Source: Beta vulgaris subsp. vulgaris
Taxonomy: Eukaryota; Streptophyta; Magnoliopsida; Caryophyllales; Amaranthaceae
Direction of reading: 5' to 3'
Assembly (NCBI RefSeq): GCF_026745355.1
Contig: NC_079204.1
Span: forward strand, 51,198,209 to 51,262,208
DNA length: 64,000 nt
In this document: in pieces, positions 45,121-56,825 of the stretch
How positions within the stretch are numbered: position 1 is the stretch's first letter
Layout: every line of letters begins with the position of its first letter
Program-made: the position numbers and the translations under genes
The notes under the pieces: model-generated
Databases searched by the model: none
Seen by the model: the letters and a program-made list of their open reading frames with translations, nothing else
Told to the model about the DNA's origin: nothing

Positions 45121-47000
45121 TAACATGTGATAATAAAATTAATTGAGTAGAAAAACCGTCTTTACATTTTATATTCTCAAAAAACTGATGTTCAGTTTAA
45201 ATATCCTACTTTTCCCTTTTTTTTCATTCAAATAAAATAGTTAGTTATCCTCTATTTTTTTTTTTCTTTTTTCCTTTTTCTATTTTTTGGTGTCCTCATA
45301 TGTTGCCTTATATAATAGAGATATTGAAGATTAAGGAATTATCTTCTTTCAATTGCGACGAAGAACCGTGGAATCTTAGAAGGCTGGGTTAGTTGGTGTT
45401 TCGGGCGACTCACGGTAGTGCACTGGTGGTTGGAGTGTGGAGGATTTATGGCGGCATTGTGGTGGTGCGTGGGTGGCCGACCCAAACATAGGAAAGAGAG
45501 AGGAAAGCGGTGCGAATCTTAGGACTTTCAGAGGACTGCGTATTCTGGAAAGATATTAAAAAAATTAACCTGTTATTCCTATCAAGTATCAATTTTTCCA
45601 TATTTTATTTGAAGAATTTCCCTATTTCTAAAGTTTTTTTTTTTCTAAGTTGAGGTTGGATAATGAGTTGCATCAAATATTTATATGCCAATCGGAAAAC
45701 TTACCTTCTTCGCCACTGCTTTTCTGATAATTGTTAGTATAAAGTTAAAAAACAAAAAAAATCCACGCTTTGATGAGAAATGTTACATTTCTTCATTGCC
45801 AGAGCAGGTTGCGACGATTATCCATTTCAAGTTAGTGGTTTTAAAATTTCAATAACTGTTACATTCAATTTAATTATCCAACTTTTGTGATACTCTACCC
45901 AGAGAAAAAATATGGGGAAGATGATTGTTGAAAAAATCAATAGAGAATTGAATCACAACTGCCCATCTTCCACTGAAATTAAATATTGCAGGGAACTCTT
46001 TCGACTAATTGGTGCATTGTATGCACCAAGTCGATACACACAATCCCTGCTTTTTTTTAATTATCAACACAAAATAACTAAACCCCAGATTTCAGATTTA
46101 ATAACAGAAGACAGAAAAATTAATGGTTTTAATGAAGAAAAAGGACGACTGCAGTTTATAACTGTAAGTTGAATTGTGCGATGTTTGGTATTTAAAGAAG
46201 AAGAAGAATTAGGGTTTTTCTGGTTGGTTCATTTTGAGGTAATGGTGGAATGAGTTTTGGGCCATGGGATGGTTGGCCTTTCTTTTTTGGCCCGTAAAAT
46301 ATATCACTACGCGTTTTTTTTTTTTTTTTTTTTTTTAAATTAACATTAATTTATTAATTCAAAGTCATACGACATCTACAATAAAAATTAAAACTAAACA
46401 AATATATATCAAATGAAATACATACAATTCTAATATGATAAAACCACGATCGTTGAGTAGATCTAACACTTCTGAAAACCTTGTCTTTCACATTGTTGTC
46501 TGATGCAGCCTTCTGCAAGGGAGTCTATCGATCTTTTGTAGTTTTGAAGTAGAACCGAATTCAATTCAAGTGATTGTAAAGAAAGTCTTGACATCTGTTG
46601 CAACTCTGCACAAATTTCGATCAACAAATCAACATCTTGAAATACACAAAAACCCAAAAACAAATTCTCTAAACTCTCACATGGAGAGAGATAAAACCCA
46701 ATATATGGGTAGACATAACCCAATATATGGGTAGAAAAACCCTCCATTAGAGAGAGACTGAGATTTATTGGAAACATAAACATAAAAAGCTAGTAATAAA
46801 ACGAGAAAAAGGGCTTACCACCGCCCAAAAGGGTGATGGTATCCCCTAGGTTGAAAATTAGGGTTTTATGGGAGAGAAGAGAGAAGAGAGAAAAAGCAGG
46901 AGAGAGGAGGCGGTACTACGCCTTGGTTATCATGTTCAGTTGTAATGGGGTAATATTGATTTTCCAAATTCAAAACGTTATAATGATACTACTATTGTCT
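45121..47000. other. Intergenic, degraded repeats
   Basis: No supported gene. The 86-residue frame at 45912-46172 (+) starts with ATG and has ordinary composition but no recognisable domain. 46311-46336 is a long T run followed by an AT-rich segment, possibly a retroposon tail on the minus strand. 46697-46740 holds two copies of AACCCAATATATGGGTAGA. GC content rises at 45370-45500 without a clear frame. Confidence 0.5.
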
Positions 47001-47008
47001 ATTAGGCC

Positions 47009-47928
47009 TAGGGGGTGCTTATTGGTTGAGTGAATCCCGAACTCTTGTTAGCTTGTCGCGTGTTCATTTAAGATTATTCGAATTCGGGCTGAGCTGAGCT
47101 GGAAATTTGATAAACTTAGCTGTGACCAAGCGTTGACCAAGTCGTAATCGAATTGTTAACGAATAAGCTTGTCCTATTATTATCTTTACCTTACTCGTCT
47201 TCTGTATATATTTTTTTTAAATATATTTGTTTTTTGAGTTTATTCTTTGACAATAAAACTACCACAAATTAATAGAATCAGTCTAAATTTAACATAAAAT
47301 TAGACGAACCTAAGACTGAATTTTTCTAACAAGCCCATTCCATTTCACTCTAACCCAACACTATCCTAATTATCCCTTCTCTTCTCCTTTTTTTTTTCTT
47401 GATTATCGAACTACAATAGACAATTTCAAAAAATAACTCGATAATTTTATCGAACAGATTAAACTAGTCACTAAATAAATTAAACTCGTCACTGAATGGA
47501 TTAAAGATTGTCAAGACTGTATAGATTAAACTGGTCACGAAATAAATTAACCTGGTCCCTAAATAGATTAAACTAGTCACTATATTGAAAAAAAATGACA
47601 TATTCTCCTAATATTAGGCTTGGGTCGTGCATAATTTTAAGTTAAAATTAGGCGGTCTCTTACAAGACCAACTATAAAACTATTAACTTATTGTTATGTA
47701 ATGTTTAGAATAAATATATTTATACATACACACAAAATACATTATTTTCATATATAAAAAAGTAATCAAGCATGTTCACGAGCCTTTAGAGACGAGCTTG
47801 TCATAACTCTGTTTGGCTCGTTAAGGTTTTAAGCCGAACTTGAACATGAGTGGAACCATAACGAGTTGAGCTTTAACCCAACTGAGCTCGAATCGTTCAT
47901 GAACATGTTAAGATCATTATCACCCCTA
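47009..47928. mobile_element. hAT-like miniature element
   Basis: 920 bp, starting TAGGGGGTGCTTAT and ending ATTATCACCCCTA, with outer inverted repeats TAGGGG(G)TG. The flanking octamers are ATTAGGCC (47001-47008) and ATTAGACT (47929-47936), 6 of 8 identical, consistent with an old 8-bp duplication. Near the ends are GAGCTGAGCT / AGCTCGAATCG phrases often seen in such plant elements. The interior is AT-rich and non-coding. Confidence 0.55.
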
Positions 47929-48070
47929 ATTAGACTCATATGTTTGTAGCTTTATTGTTGTTGTTTGGGTTGCTAGGTTTATTTGTTGCCCACTTTGTGA
48001 ATGCATTTTTTGCTAGTGTGTGCTATGTAAGGCTTAGAGTTATCCTCTATTAAATCCGTAAATTAAAAGT

Positions 48071-48462
48071 TATATTTCCTCCATTCTAAAATAAACGAAA
48101 TATAGGATTGAGGTACGAGGATCTAGTAGAGGAGAGAGATAAGGAGAAATAAAGAGAGGGACACATGTGATGAAGAAAGAGATAGAGAAATAAATGCCAA
48201 ATAAATTAGCATATTTCATTCTAAGTCGTTTCAAGGATATGCATGTAGCAATTAATAACGAAAAAAGAAAGTATATATATACTAACCATTTATCGTCAAT
48301 TCGTCATTTCAAATTAAATGAAACATTATTTTATTTGACATTTACTTCACTTTATCTCTCTCTTGATCACATAGGTTCTTTTTTTACCCTATATATCTCT
48401 CTTCTCTCCTAAATCCACGTGCCTCCACTCTATGTTTTATTTATTGTAGAGTGGATGATATA
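48071..48462. mobile_element. MITE with TCCTCCATTCTAAAATAAAC inverted ends
   Basis: The left end CCATTCTAAAATAAACGAAA is mirrored at the right by TTTTATTTATTGTAGAGTGG (complement CCACTCTACAATAAATAAAA): about 20 bp with five mismatches. The sequence between is non-coding and AT-rich. The layout fits a Stowaway- or Mariner-like miniature element, but the TA flank is not unique in this AT-rich area. Confidence 0.5.
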
Positions 48463-48531
48463 TTGATAAGCATATCAAAGATAGCAAATACACACAGACA
48501 AGCAATAGAAACCACACAAATAATTTATATG

Positions 48532-49558
48532 CACTAGTAGAATAAATGCTATTTGCTGCGGTGATATTGCTGCGGTTTTAGCCATACGCCGCAATATATC
48601 ACGTAAAAAAAAAGTAAAATATGAAATAAAGATATTGCTGCGGTTTTTGCTTAAAACCGCAGCAATATAGTGTAAGCAAAAATTTTTTTGAAAATAGTTG
48701 ACTATTTGACCAAATATATTGCTGCGGTTTTTGTCAAAAATCGCAGCAATATAATAATTTTATTAAAAAATAATATTTTAGTATATTGCTGCGATTTTTG
48801 ACAAAAATCGCAGCAATATTATTAAAAAATATTAAAAATATATATATAAAGGCGTGGTTTCACTTAGGGTTTCAGTTAGGGTTTTTTTCATCTCTCACTC
48901 CTTTCATCTCTCACGCCTCTCTCTCCTTTTCTGATCCTCTCTCTCCTCTCTCTCTTTTCTCATCTCACACCTCACTCCTTTCATCTCTCACTCGCCTCTC
49001 TCTCTCCTTCTCTCATCCTATCTCTCTCCTTCACCTCGTCGCCATCATCAACCTTATCTCTCATTCGTCGCCGTCGGAAATGGTTCGAAGTAGTTTAGTT
49101 TCGTGTCTTACTCAAAGATCTCGAAACTTTTTCGCACAAATTTCAGTTTAACTCAAAGATCAGGTCTTGGGTATGTCTTATTCAACCTTCTCTCTCCTTC
49201 GTCGCCGTCGAAAATGGTGCGGTTGTCGATGTCGGCGGTGAAATGTCAGCGGTGAAATAAATAAAATGAAGTAGATCAGTTTGAGATCTTGGTTGCAATT
49301 AATTTCCTTTTTTTTGTTCGAAGTAGATCAATAGATCTTGGTTGCAATTAAGAAGATTTCGGCGGTGAAATGTCGTTGCGTCGGAAATTGTTCGAAGTAG
49401 ATCGATTTTTTTGTTGTTAATTCTGTAATTCGATTTTATTTTACATTTGTGTGTATTTCTATTTTTTTCTTTTTCGTTTCTTTTAAATTTTTCTGTATTA
49501 GTCTGTTTTTATTTATTTTTATATATTTTGTAATTAGGTTTTGTAAAATATTATTTTT

Positions 49559-49606
<48 letters not shown>

Positions 49607-49992
49607 TAGTTTGGGTTAGTTACTTTTGTGATGCTATTGTACTGCAATAGCTTCTTGGATTTAGAAATATTTATATTATAAGTGTATTATAACTCCCAAC
49701 AATTCACGCCTTGAGTAATTGAAAAAAAAAATTTTTTTTTTACCTGCCGTGCCTATATTGCTGCGGTTTTGGGAAGAAACCGCAGCAATATACCTGTATT
49801 TTTTAATATTTTAAAAACACATATTGCTGCGGTTTGGCCTAAAAACCGCAGCAATATTTGTCGATATTGTTGCGGTTTAAAACCGCAGCAATATAATTAA
49901 TACCTATTGCTGTCCCCTTAATTGCTACGCGCCCAAAACCGCAGCAATAGGGCACTTTTTAACCGCAGCAAATAGCATTTATTCTACTAGTG
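48532..49992. mobile_element. Small CACTA element built from hairpin arrays
   Basis: 1461 bp with perfect 30-bp inverted ends beginning CACTAGTAGAATAAATGC and an ATG duplication on both sides (48529-48531 and 49993-49995). Inside the ends are at least seven hairpins of the form ATATTGCTGCGGTTTT ... AAAACCGCAGCAATAT: near 48564-48597, 48632-48668, 48716-48752 and 48783-48819 at the left, and 49754-49791, 49821-49857 and 49864-49894 at the right. The middle has a CT-rich stretch with GGGTTT phrases (48855-49080) like a plant 5' UTR, a short frame at 49080-49150 and an AT microsatellite. No transposase is present. Confidence 0.93.
49564..49610. repeat. (AT)n microsatellite
   Basis: About 23 uninterrupted AT dinucleotides inside the small CACTA element. 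Confidence 0.95.
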
Positions 49993-50164
49993 ATGGAAAC
50001 CCACGATCATGAGTGAAAAATACCAAATGCACTAGGACTTTGAATTTTTCTTTTATCTATTGGAAACATCTATCATATGAGATCATCTTTTTCGATTTAT
50101 TCAAGGTATTTTCATTTTGTTTCCTTTTTATAATATGTAATAATAGTCGTCAAATGATTGTATT

Positions 50165-50518
50165 TGAAAAGAAGCAAAGACTCAAGCTTTGATTTTTATG
50201 GAAAAAGAGTTTCAGTTTTCTATTTCATTCAATAATGGAACTTTACAATCTCTGTTGTATGTTCTACTGCTGCCTATACAAGAAGTACCTATATATACAT
50301 TGTAACCTAAGAGAAACCCTACCAATATTGTAGGAGATGTACAACAAGACAAGACACAAGGGGACAAGGGGACAAAATAACGATTACCAAGGTGTTGATC
50401 AGCCAAAACAAAAACTAGGTACAGAAAAAGAGAGTAAAGAAAATATCTATAATGTCCTACATGAGGGTGTAAGAAGTATATTACAATGTACAGTTGTAGA
50501 AAAACTCTCAATAGTTCA
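50165..50518 (-). repeat. Copia 3' LTR (left copy)
   Basis: 354 bp, starting TGAAAAGAAGC and ending ATAGTTCA. It pairs with 54984-55335. It carries an extra GGGACAAGG unit compared with the other copy. Confidence 0.92.
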
Positions 50519-50521
50519 ATG

Positions 50522-50536
50522 TACCCCCCTCAAGTT
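50522..50536 (-). other. Copia polypurine tract
   Basis: The minus strand reads AACTTGAGGGGGGTAC immediately before the LTR start, the expected purine-rich primer site. Confidence 0.75.
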
Positions 50537-52920
50537 GGACTAGTGGTGAACATGCCTAACATGGAAGAGAGAAATTTGTGCTGCTGCTCACTCAGACATT
50601 TGGTCATAAGATCAGCAAGTTGAAGAAAAGACCTAACATGAAGCACATTTAGAAAGCCAGAAGTTAGATGATCTCTAACATAGTGACAATCAACCTTTAA
50701 ATGCTTTGTCCTTTTATGAAAAATGGGGTTATGAGCTAAGTAAATAGCAGACTTGTTGTCACAGTATAAAACAATAGGAGTAGGAATCTGAAGAAAAACC
50801 AGATCACTGAGGATGCCATCAAGCCAAACAACTTCACTGGTAGTTTGAGACATGCAACGATATTCTGCTTCTATGGAAGATTTTGCCACTTTATTTTGCT
50901 TCTTTGTTTTCCAGGAAATAAAAGATTTACCCAAGAAAACACAATAACGTGCACTGAAAGCACAATTCCCCCAATCTGAGTCACAGAAGGCCTGTAGCTT
51001 GACTTTAGATTGGGCAGAGTAAAATAAACACATATTAATAGTACCTGCTAAGTACTTGATCACATGTATGGCAGCTTGTAGGTGAGGTTGTCTGGGTTGA
51101 GTCATGAATTGACTTAATTGTCGGACTGAATAGGAAATATCAGGCCTAGTGAGGTTTATGTAAATAAGCTTCCCTATGATACTTCTGTAAAACTCAGGGT
51201 CTTGAAGAAGCTCACCTTGATCAACAGAGAGCTTTATGCCAAAGATGAATTTTCAAGTCTCAGTTCCAGTGCTTTTCAAAATGTCAAAGATGAATTTTCT
51301 TTGGTTCAACATTATACCTTGTTCATTTCTTGCAACTTCTATCCCAAGGAAATACTTCATGATCCCCACATCCTTTATAGTGAAGGCACTGTCTAAAGCA
51401 AGTTTGATTTGAGAAATTTCTTCAAGATCATTGCTAGTGACTAGCAAGTCATCCACATAACACAAGGATGATGACCTTTGTGCTTTGAAATTTCTTAGAA
51501 AATAGAGAGTAATCCTTCTTCGATTGCTCATATCCATGCTCAATGAGAAACTTGGTTAACTCAATGTTCCATTGTCTGGAGGCGTGTTTTAATCCATAAA
51601 GACTTTTCTTCAATTTGCAAACGAAATCACCAGTTGCATATTTGTACCCTTTAGGGGGTTTCATGTAAACCTCTTCATCTAGATATCCATGCAAAAAAGC
51701 ATTGCTGATATCAAGATGATGAAGGTGCCACTTTTGAATAGCTGCAGTGCAATCAAGGTTCTCACATAAGTGAATTTAGCCACCGGTGAAAAGGTATGTT
51801 TGTAGTCCTTCCCTTCAACCTGTTTGTCACCTCTGGCCACTAGCCTTGCCTTCAGTATATCAATGCTTCCATCAAGCTGAAATTTTATCTTGTATACCCA
51901 CTTATTGTCAATCACACTTTTTCCTGCTGGCAGAGTTGTCATTTCCCATGTTTCATTTTTGTCAAGTGCATCAAGCTCTTCCTGCATTGCTTGAGTCCAT
52001 CCTTCATCCTTTGTTGCTTCATTGTAGTGCAGAGGCTCTCTTACTCTCAACACATTATTGAGAGAGCATAAATAATTTGGGCAGAATATCCCACTTGTTT
52101 CAAGATCTTTCAAGGCTTCTATGTATGCATTTGCATTCCCAGTTGAACTTCCTTTGTCTGGGATATCATATATGAAATCTTTGAACCTTGCTAGGACTTC
52201 ACTTTCTATTGAAGATTTTCTTGTGACTGGTTGATGTAGAGCTGTGTTTTCTTCTGCAATAGGCTCAGTTACTTCATTGGTCTCTTCTTCATTTTCACCT
52301 GCCACATTAATCTCATTTTCTTCTTCCTTGTTAACCTCATGAAGTATGTACGTTAGTTCATCATATTGCATATCATAATTCTCATTCTCATTTGTAAAGC
52401 GTCTATCATTATGGACGTTGTTACCTGAAACACCTTTTTTTAGCAGGAAAGGAAATATTTTATCTTTGAAAACAACATCTCTGCTAACAAATATTTTCCT
52501 AGTTGGTAGATCCATCACTTTATATCCATTTTGACAGTATGGATATCCTAACATAATGCATCTTATCCCTCTGGAAGCAAACTTATCACTAGGTTTTTTT
52601 GTGAGGGCTTGCATAACATAGACAACCTATCATTTTAAGATGCTCATAAGTGGGTTCCTTCTTCATGAGTCTTTTGTAAGGAGTATCCCAGTCAAGCACA
52701 GCTGTAGGTAATAAATTTAATTATCAAGTGTGTGGCTGCAAGAATGCATTCACCCCACAAGTAGTTAGGCATACCTGCATGGAGCTTTAGTGCTCTGGCA
52801 ATTTCAAGAAGAAACTTGTGTTTCCTCTCTACTCTTGCATTTTGTTGTGGTACTCCTGCTACACTTCTTTGCTGAAATATCCCCTTTTATGCAAACATTA
52901 ACTTACATTTATCCTGAAAA
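50530..52920 (-). pseudogene. Copia integrase end, reverse transcriptase and RNase H
   Basis: On the minus strand: the integrase C-terminal part and linker, then RT (EGWTQAMQEELDALDKNETWEM; KARLVARGDKQVEGKDYKHTFSPVAKFTYVRTLIAL in pieces; HGYLDEEVYMKPPKGY; KKSLYGLKHASRQWNIELTKF) with an intact YVDD at about 51445-51456 (LCYVDDLLVTSNDLEEI). RNase H follows (CDSDWGNCAFSARYCVFLGKSFISW ... SSIEAEYRCMSQ ... LYCDNKSAIYLAHNPIFHKRTKHLKVDCHYVRD in pieces). At least three frame changes (near 51690, 51540 and 51180) break it. All catalytic motifs remain recognisable. Confidence 0.88.
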
Positions 52921-54081
52921 ATCTCTGTACCATTGTCACTTCTCAAGGTTTTCACCCTGGTGTTGAAATGATTTTCAACATGATTTAGGAAACTCAATAA
53001 GGTTCCTTTCACCTGTTCCTTGTTAGATAAAAGTTGAGTTCAAGTGACTCTACTATGGTCATCCACAATAGTTAAAAAATAGATAGCGCCACTTAGTGCC
53101 TTACTCTTGTAGGGCCCCCCATAGATCAACATGAATTAATTCAAAACAACTATTAGCAATAGATTTGCTTAAAGAGAAAGGCAACCTGTGATGTTTAGAG
53201 ATAGAACATGTATCACAAAAAAAATCCTTCAAGTTTTCACACTTACAAAAAGCCAAATGTTGCATTTTAGACAAGGAGACATGATCTAGCCTAGCATGAA
53301 TAATGTTCAAGTTAGCTACACTATTACAACTCTTCAAATTCTTTAAATCACAAAAAACACCATCCTTCTCTGCTTCTTCCTTCTTCACAAGTTTATAGAG
53401 ATCCTGCTCTTTTGTTCCAAACAAGATACCCTTCTCAATGGAAAGGTCCTATAACACATAACCATTTTTATCAAATAGGAGCCTAAGGTCATCTTCTTTC
53501 AACAACTTAGCAACTGAAAGCAGGTTGTGATGAAAATCTTCAATATAAAACACATGTTTTAGAGTAATCATGTTGTTTAAAGGCACATCACCAATCTCAG
53601 TTACATATTTTTCACTTCTATCTGGAAGGCCAACCTTTATTTTTCCTTTTTACTTCTTACTATTGATTAACAAGTCTTTGTTTCCTGTCATATGGTTACT
53701 GGCTCCGGAATCTATTAGCCAGCTATGAGATTTTTTTAGAAATTTCTTAACTACAACATTAGAGTTAGAAATCTTACCTGTAAAATTAGCTTGAGAGCTT
53801 GTCCCTGCTTGCTTTTCTGTCATGGCCTTAAGCACTTCTTGTACAATGTTGTTCACAAAAGTGTTGTCCAATTTGGTTACATTTGCTTTTTCCCCATTGC
53901 TATTGAAACTCAGTGGATTGTCTTCCATTTCATCTTCTGCATTTCTGACTACATTTCCAGCATGCTTGTAGTGTTCACCTGGTTTCTTGTACCATTCAGG
54001 ATATCCCACAATCTGAAAACATTCTTCCTTCAAATGTCCCTTCTTCCCACAATATTCACATGTTCTTCCCATTTTTTCCAT
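52921..54081 (-). pseudogene. Copia zinc knuckle, protease and integrase core
   Basis: From right to left: a zinc knuckle CEYCGKKGHLKEEC (CX2CX4HX4C) at about 54010-54060, the aspartic protease SWLIDSGASNHMTG at about 53690-53730, a GAG-pre-integrase segment with ARLDHVSLSKMQHLAF (the usual LGH is replaced), and H...C pairs with FCDTCSISKHHRLPF. The integrase core follows at about 52900-53090 with IVDDHSRVT and LRSDNGTEIF. Stops and frame changes occur near 53060 and 52890. Confidence 0.8.
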
Positions 54082-54108
54082 CTTAAACTTTTTATAATAG
54101 TCCTTCTT

Positions 54109-54913
54109 CTAAAAGTGCTGTAGAGGTCCTAAACTCTTAGGTTGAAATCTTCTGGTAGTAGCTAGAGCACTTGCTTCCAGACCAGCAGTGATCTCTCTTG
54201 TGATTTGTTTTTGTCTTTCAACTTGAAGCATCAAGTTATAGGCTCTATTAACAGGCAATAGAGGATCACTACTTATCAGGTTTGTCTTTATCTGGTCATA
54301 TTCACTGTTTAGTCCCATGACAAACTTAATCAGTCTCTCTTGGGCTTGTAAATCCATGACCTTCTTTGCAAGCTCACATGTGCACTTCAACATAGCTCCA
54401 CAACTTCATTCAGGAATTCCTTCTAAGTCTATTATCTAATCCAAATACCTTTGAATTAGCAGTAGTTTTCACTGATGCTCATATTGTTCTTCTGTAACTC
54501 CCAAAGTTCCTTTTTTAGTTGGAACAATTGTGGAGCATTGTTTAAGCATATCTCTCTAGGATTTCTTCCCATAGTTGCTTAGTTGAATCCATGTTAACCA
54601 GACTTCCAGCAATGTCTGGCTTCATTGTAGCAAGCACCTAAGATTTGACCAGATAGTCACACCTTACCCATTTTTGAATCTCTTCAGAACCAGTTACTGG
54701 TTTGCTATGTTTTCCTTCAAGGAAACCCAATTTGTTCTTAGCTCCAAGAGTAATCTTGATGCTCTTACTCCAACTCATAAAATTGTTTCCATCAAACACA
54801 ATGCTTCCTAGAGAGGAAGAAGCATTGTCACTCACTGCTATAAAAAGAGGATCCTTGTAAGGATTGTTGTTGTTTCCTTCATTCTTCGAACTTGCTGCAT
54901 CACCACCAGCCAT
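54109..54913 (-). pseudogene. Copia gag
   Basis: ATG at 54913, about 60 bp inside the primer site. The N-terminal part has SSLGSIVFDGNNFMSWSKSIKITLGAKNKLGFLEG in pieces, the typical copia gag opening. The C-terminal part has LQAQERLIKFVMGLNSEYDQIKTNL and AYNLMLQVERQKQI. Between 54394 and 54637 the frame is broken by several stops. Gag would form the particle; this copy cannot make it whole. Confidence 0.82.
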
Positions 54914-54971
54914 GATAAGAAACTTAAGCCTTTACAACTTTTAAAAAAAGAAAGAAAGATCAGTTCACCTT

Positions 54972-54983
54972 GCTCTGATACCA
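54972..54983 (-). other. Copia primer-binding site, initiator tRNA-Met type
   Basis: The minus strand reads TGGTATCAGAGC directly inside the 5' LTR, the standard plant copia primer site. Confidence 0.92.
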
Positions 54984-55335
54984 TGAAAAGAAGCAAAGAC
55001 TCAAGATTTGATTTTTATGGAAAAAGTTCTCCAGTTTTCTATTTCATTCAATAATGGAACTTTACAATCTTTGTTGTATGTTTTACTGCTGCCTATACAA
55101 GAAGCACCTATATATACGTTGTAACCTAAGAGAAACCCTACCAATATTGTAGGAGCTGTACAACAAGACAAGACACAAGGGGACAAAATAACGGTTACCA
55201 AGGTGTTGGATCAGCCAAAACAAAAACTAGGTACAAAAAAAGAGAGTAAAGAAAATATCTATAATATCCTACATGAGGGTGTAAGATAAGAAGTATACTA
55301 CAATGTATAATTGTAGAAAAACTCTCAATAGTTCA
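54984..55335 (-). repeat. Copia 5' LTR (right copy)
   Basis: 352 bp, TG...CA, partner of 50165-50518. Confidence 0.92.
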
Positions 55336-55401
55336 TTAGTATTACTGATCATGAAATTACAGATCATAAGAAAAACAGGATTATGAGGGAATATATGATG
55401 T

Positions 55402-55580
55402 ACTATCTTACTTTCTTCGTTATGTATTACTTGCAACAAATGAACTTTTACATTATTTATACACATTCTTTTTACCATCTAGTATTTAATATGTAAAGTT
55501 AAACATAATTATGTGAGATTTGTCTTAATATATACTTTCAACATTAACTTTTAATATTTTTTACTTACAAATGATACAAC
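55402..55580. repeat. MITE-like repeat, second copy of the 167-345 family
   Basis: Shares ordered blocks with 167-345 (AACAAATGAACTTTT, GAGATTTGTCTTAATATA, TACTTTCA, TTTTTACTTA). The ends are not sharply defined. Confidence 0.35.
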
Positions 55581-55739
55581 ATACTAATGGTTAAAGTTGT
55601 GCATTAGGACTTGGGAGGCGAAAGAATCCTATTGTTGCAAGTAAATTAGAACTAAAGTAGTATTTTATTTAATTTAGTTATATATTGTTATTATTGTCAA
55701 AATTATTATAATTCTATCGTTTCAAAAAAAAATTATTAT

Positions 55740-56110
55740 TCTATATATATGACTTTTAGTAAATAACAATTGTTTGCTGATTAAAATGGATCTTTACTTA
55801 TCAAAATTCAATTTACTAATCAAAACCGATTTTAACTATAACTCATTTTTCTTAAGTGATTTGATGATTAGAACTAATTTTTACGCATTAATACTGATTT
55901 TACTTAATATTTGTACTTAACAGTGTTGCTATACTAGTAAATGTATGAGACTTTTTAATTTGATGAGATAAAAATATTGTCTAACATGTGACTTTTGCCA
56001 AATGTATTATTGTTTTTTTTTTCATGGGAAAATGTGGTATCCATTTTGTTGTTATATAGATGTTCTATTTTAACTTGCACATTTATCAATATACAACTTA
56101 AAACATTAAT
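55740..56110. repeat. Diverged duplicate block, copy A (UGT upstream region)
   Basis: Matches 58748-59110 in order: ATGACTTTTAGTAA, GATTAAAATGGAT, TTATCAAAA, GGTTTTAACTA-like, AGAACTAATTTTTACG, TATACTAGTAAAT, ATGAGAC, GATAAAAATA, AAATGTATTATTGTTT. The segments 49993-50164 and 55340-55380 of copy A likewise match 57850-58060. Copy A contains the small CACTA and the copia element, and copy B does not. Confidence 0.75.
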
Positions 56111-56825
56111 TTTTCTAATTATCCTGTACTAAAATATTATGAAAAATTAATATTTTGAAAATATATTTCGAAAGTCCTGATATTTTCTGCTCGTTGTGTA
56201 TACAGAGGAGTGATTCCTCCATACACTTATTATTCAAATGCTCCTTCACACTGTGAACGAGAACTTGTAATAACTTGATTGTGTGTTAGCTGGAAGTAGG
56301 GGAGAAGATATAGAAGCAAAAAAAACATTAGACATGTTATGCCAGCTTAGTAGCAACTTTTAGTGTTTACCACATATGGAAAGCAAGAAATCATGTCTAC
56401 TAGAATGCAGCAGTGGTCAGAGCAGAGAAGCTTACTAAAATCATCAAGTTTGATATTTGAATGAGAGTGAAGTGTAAAATGAATGAGAGGTAGTGGAAGA
56501 GCACTGATACAGAGTGGTTTGGCTCCTCATTGCAGATGGCCCTTCTTAGAGTAGGTGTTCTTACAGCTACTTTACTTGTTTGTAATGGAGTGTGGGTTGT
56601 AAGTTGTTTTTGTTTTAGTTGCTGAATCATGAATGGCTCTAGGTTGTATTCCTTACATTTAAAAAAAAAAATATGGTCAAGTTTTTTTTTAAAGGTAAGA
56701 TAAAGTTACTTGTAAAATAGGGGAGAAATTGAAGATCCCTCCTTGCAAGGGTGAAACTCGATCTCAAGATATTTGGAATTAACGATGATGCCAACACCAC
56801 TAGACTATCACTTGCTGCTCAAAAA
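56111..56825. other. Intergenic; possible SINE-like fragment at 56737-56815
   Basis: No supported gene; the frame at 56400-56630 (minus) has no domain. On the minus strand 56737-56815 reads GATAGTCTAGTGGTGTTGGC followed by GAGATCGAGTTTCACCC, which resembles tRNA-like A and B boxes. Confidence 0.35.

Larger units (their letters stand above)
50165..55335 (-). mobile_element. Ty1/copia retrotransposon with both LTRs
   Basis: 5.17 kb on the minus strand. LTRs at 50165-50518 (3') and 54984-55335 (5') both run TG...CA. Integrase precedes RT in the protein order, as in copia. The primer site matches initiator tRNA-Met. The two LTRs differ at more than a dozen bases plus three indels by eye, so the insertion is not very recent. 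The left flank ends GTATT and the right flank reads TTAGTATT, which could be a 5-bp duplication with three extra bases. Confidence 0.93.

Noticed and set aside
45912..46172. 86-residue plus-strand frame with ATG
   Set aside because: No recognisable domain, no promoter or splice support, and the region is full of decayed repeats. Kept only as a note in the intergenic entry.
46463..46783. 106-residue minus-strand frame next to a T run
   Set aside because: Considered as a LINE ORF remnant, but no reverse transcriptase or RNase H motif can be seen.
48564..49894. Spaced repeats resembling a CRISPR array
   Set aside because: The repeats are hairpins of varying spacing inside a plant CACTA element with inverted ends. 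CRISPR arrays are not expected in a plant nuclear genome.
50337..50543. Plus-strand frame over the copia LTR
   Set aside because: It lies on the strand opposite the element across the LTR and polypurine tract, so it is a shadow frame.
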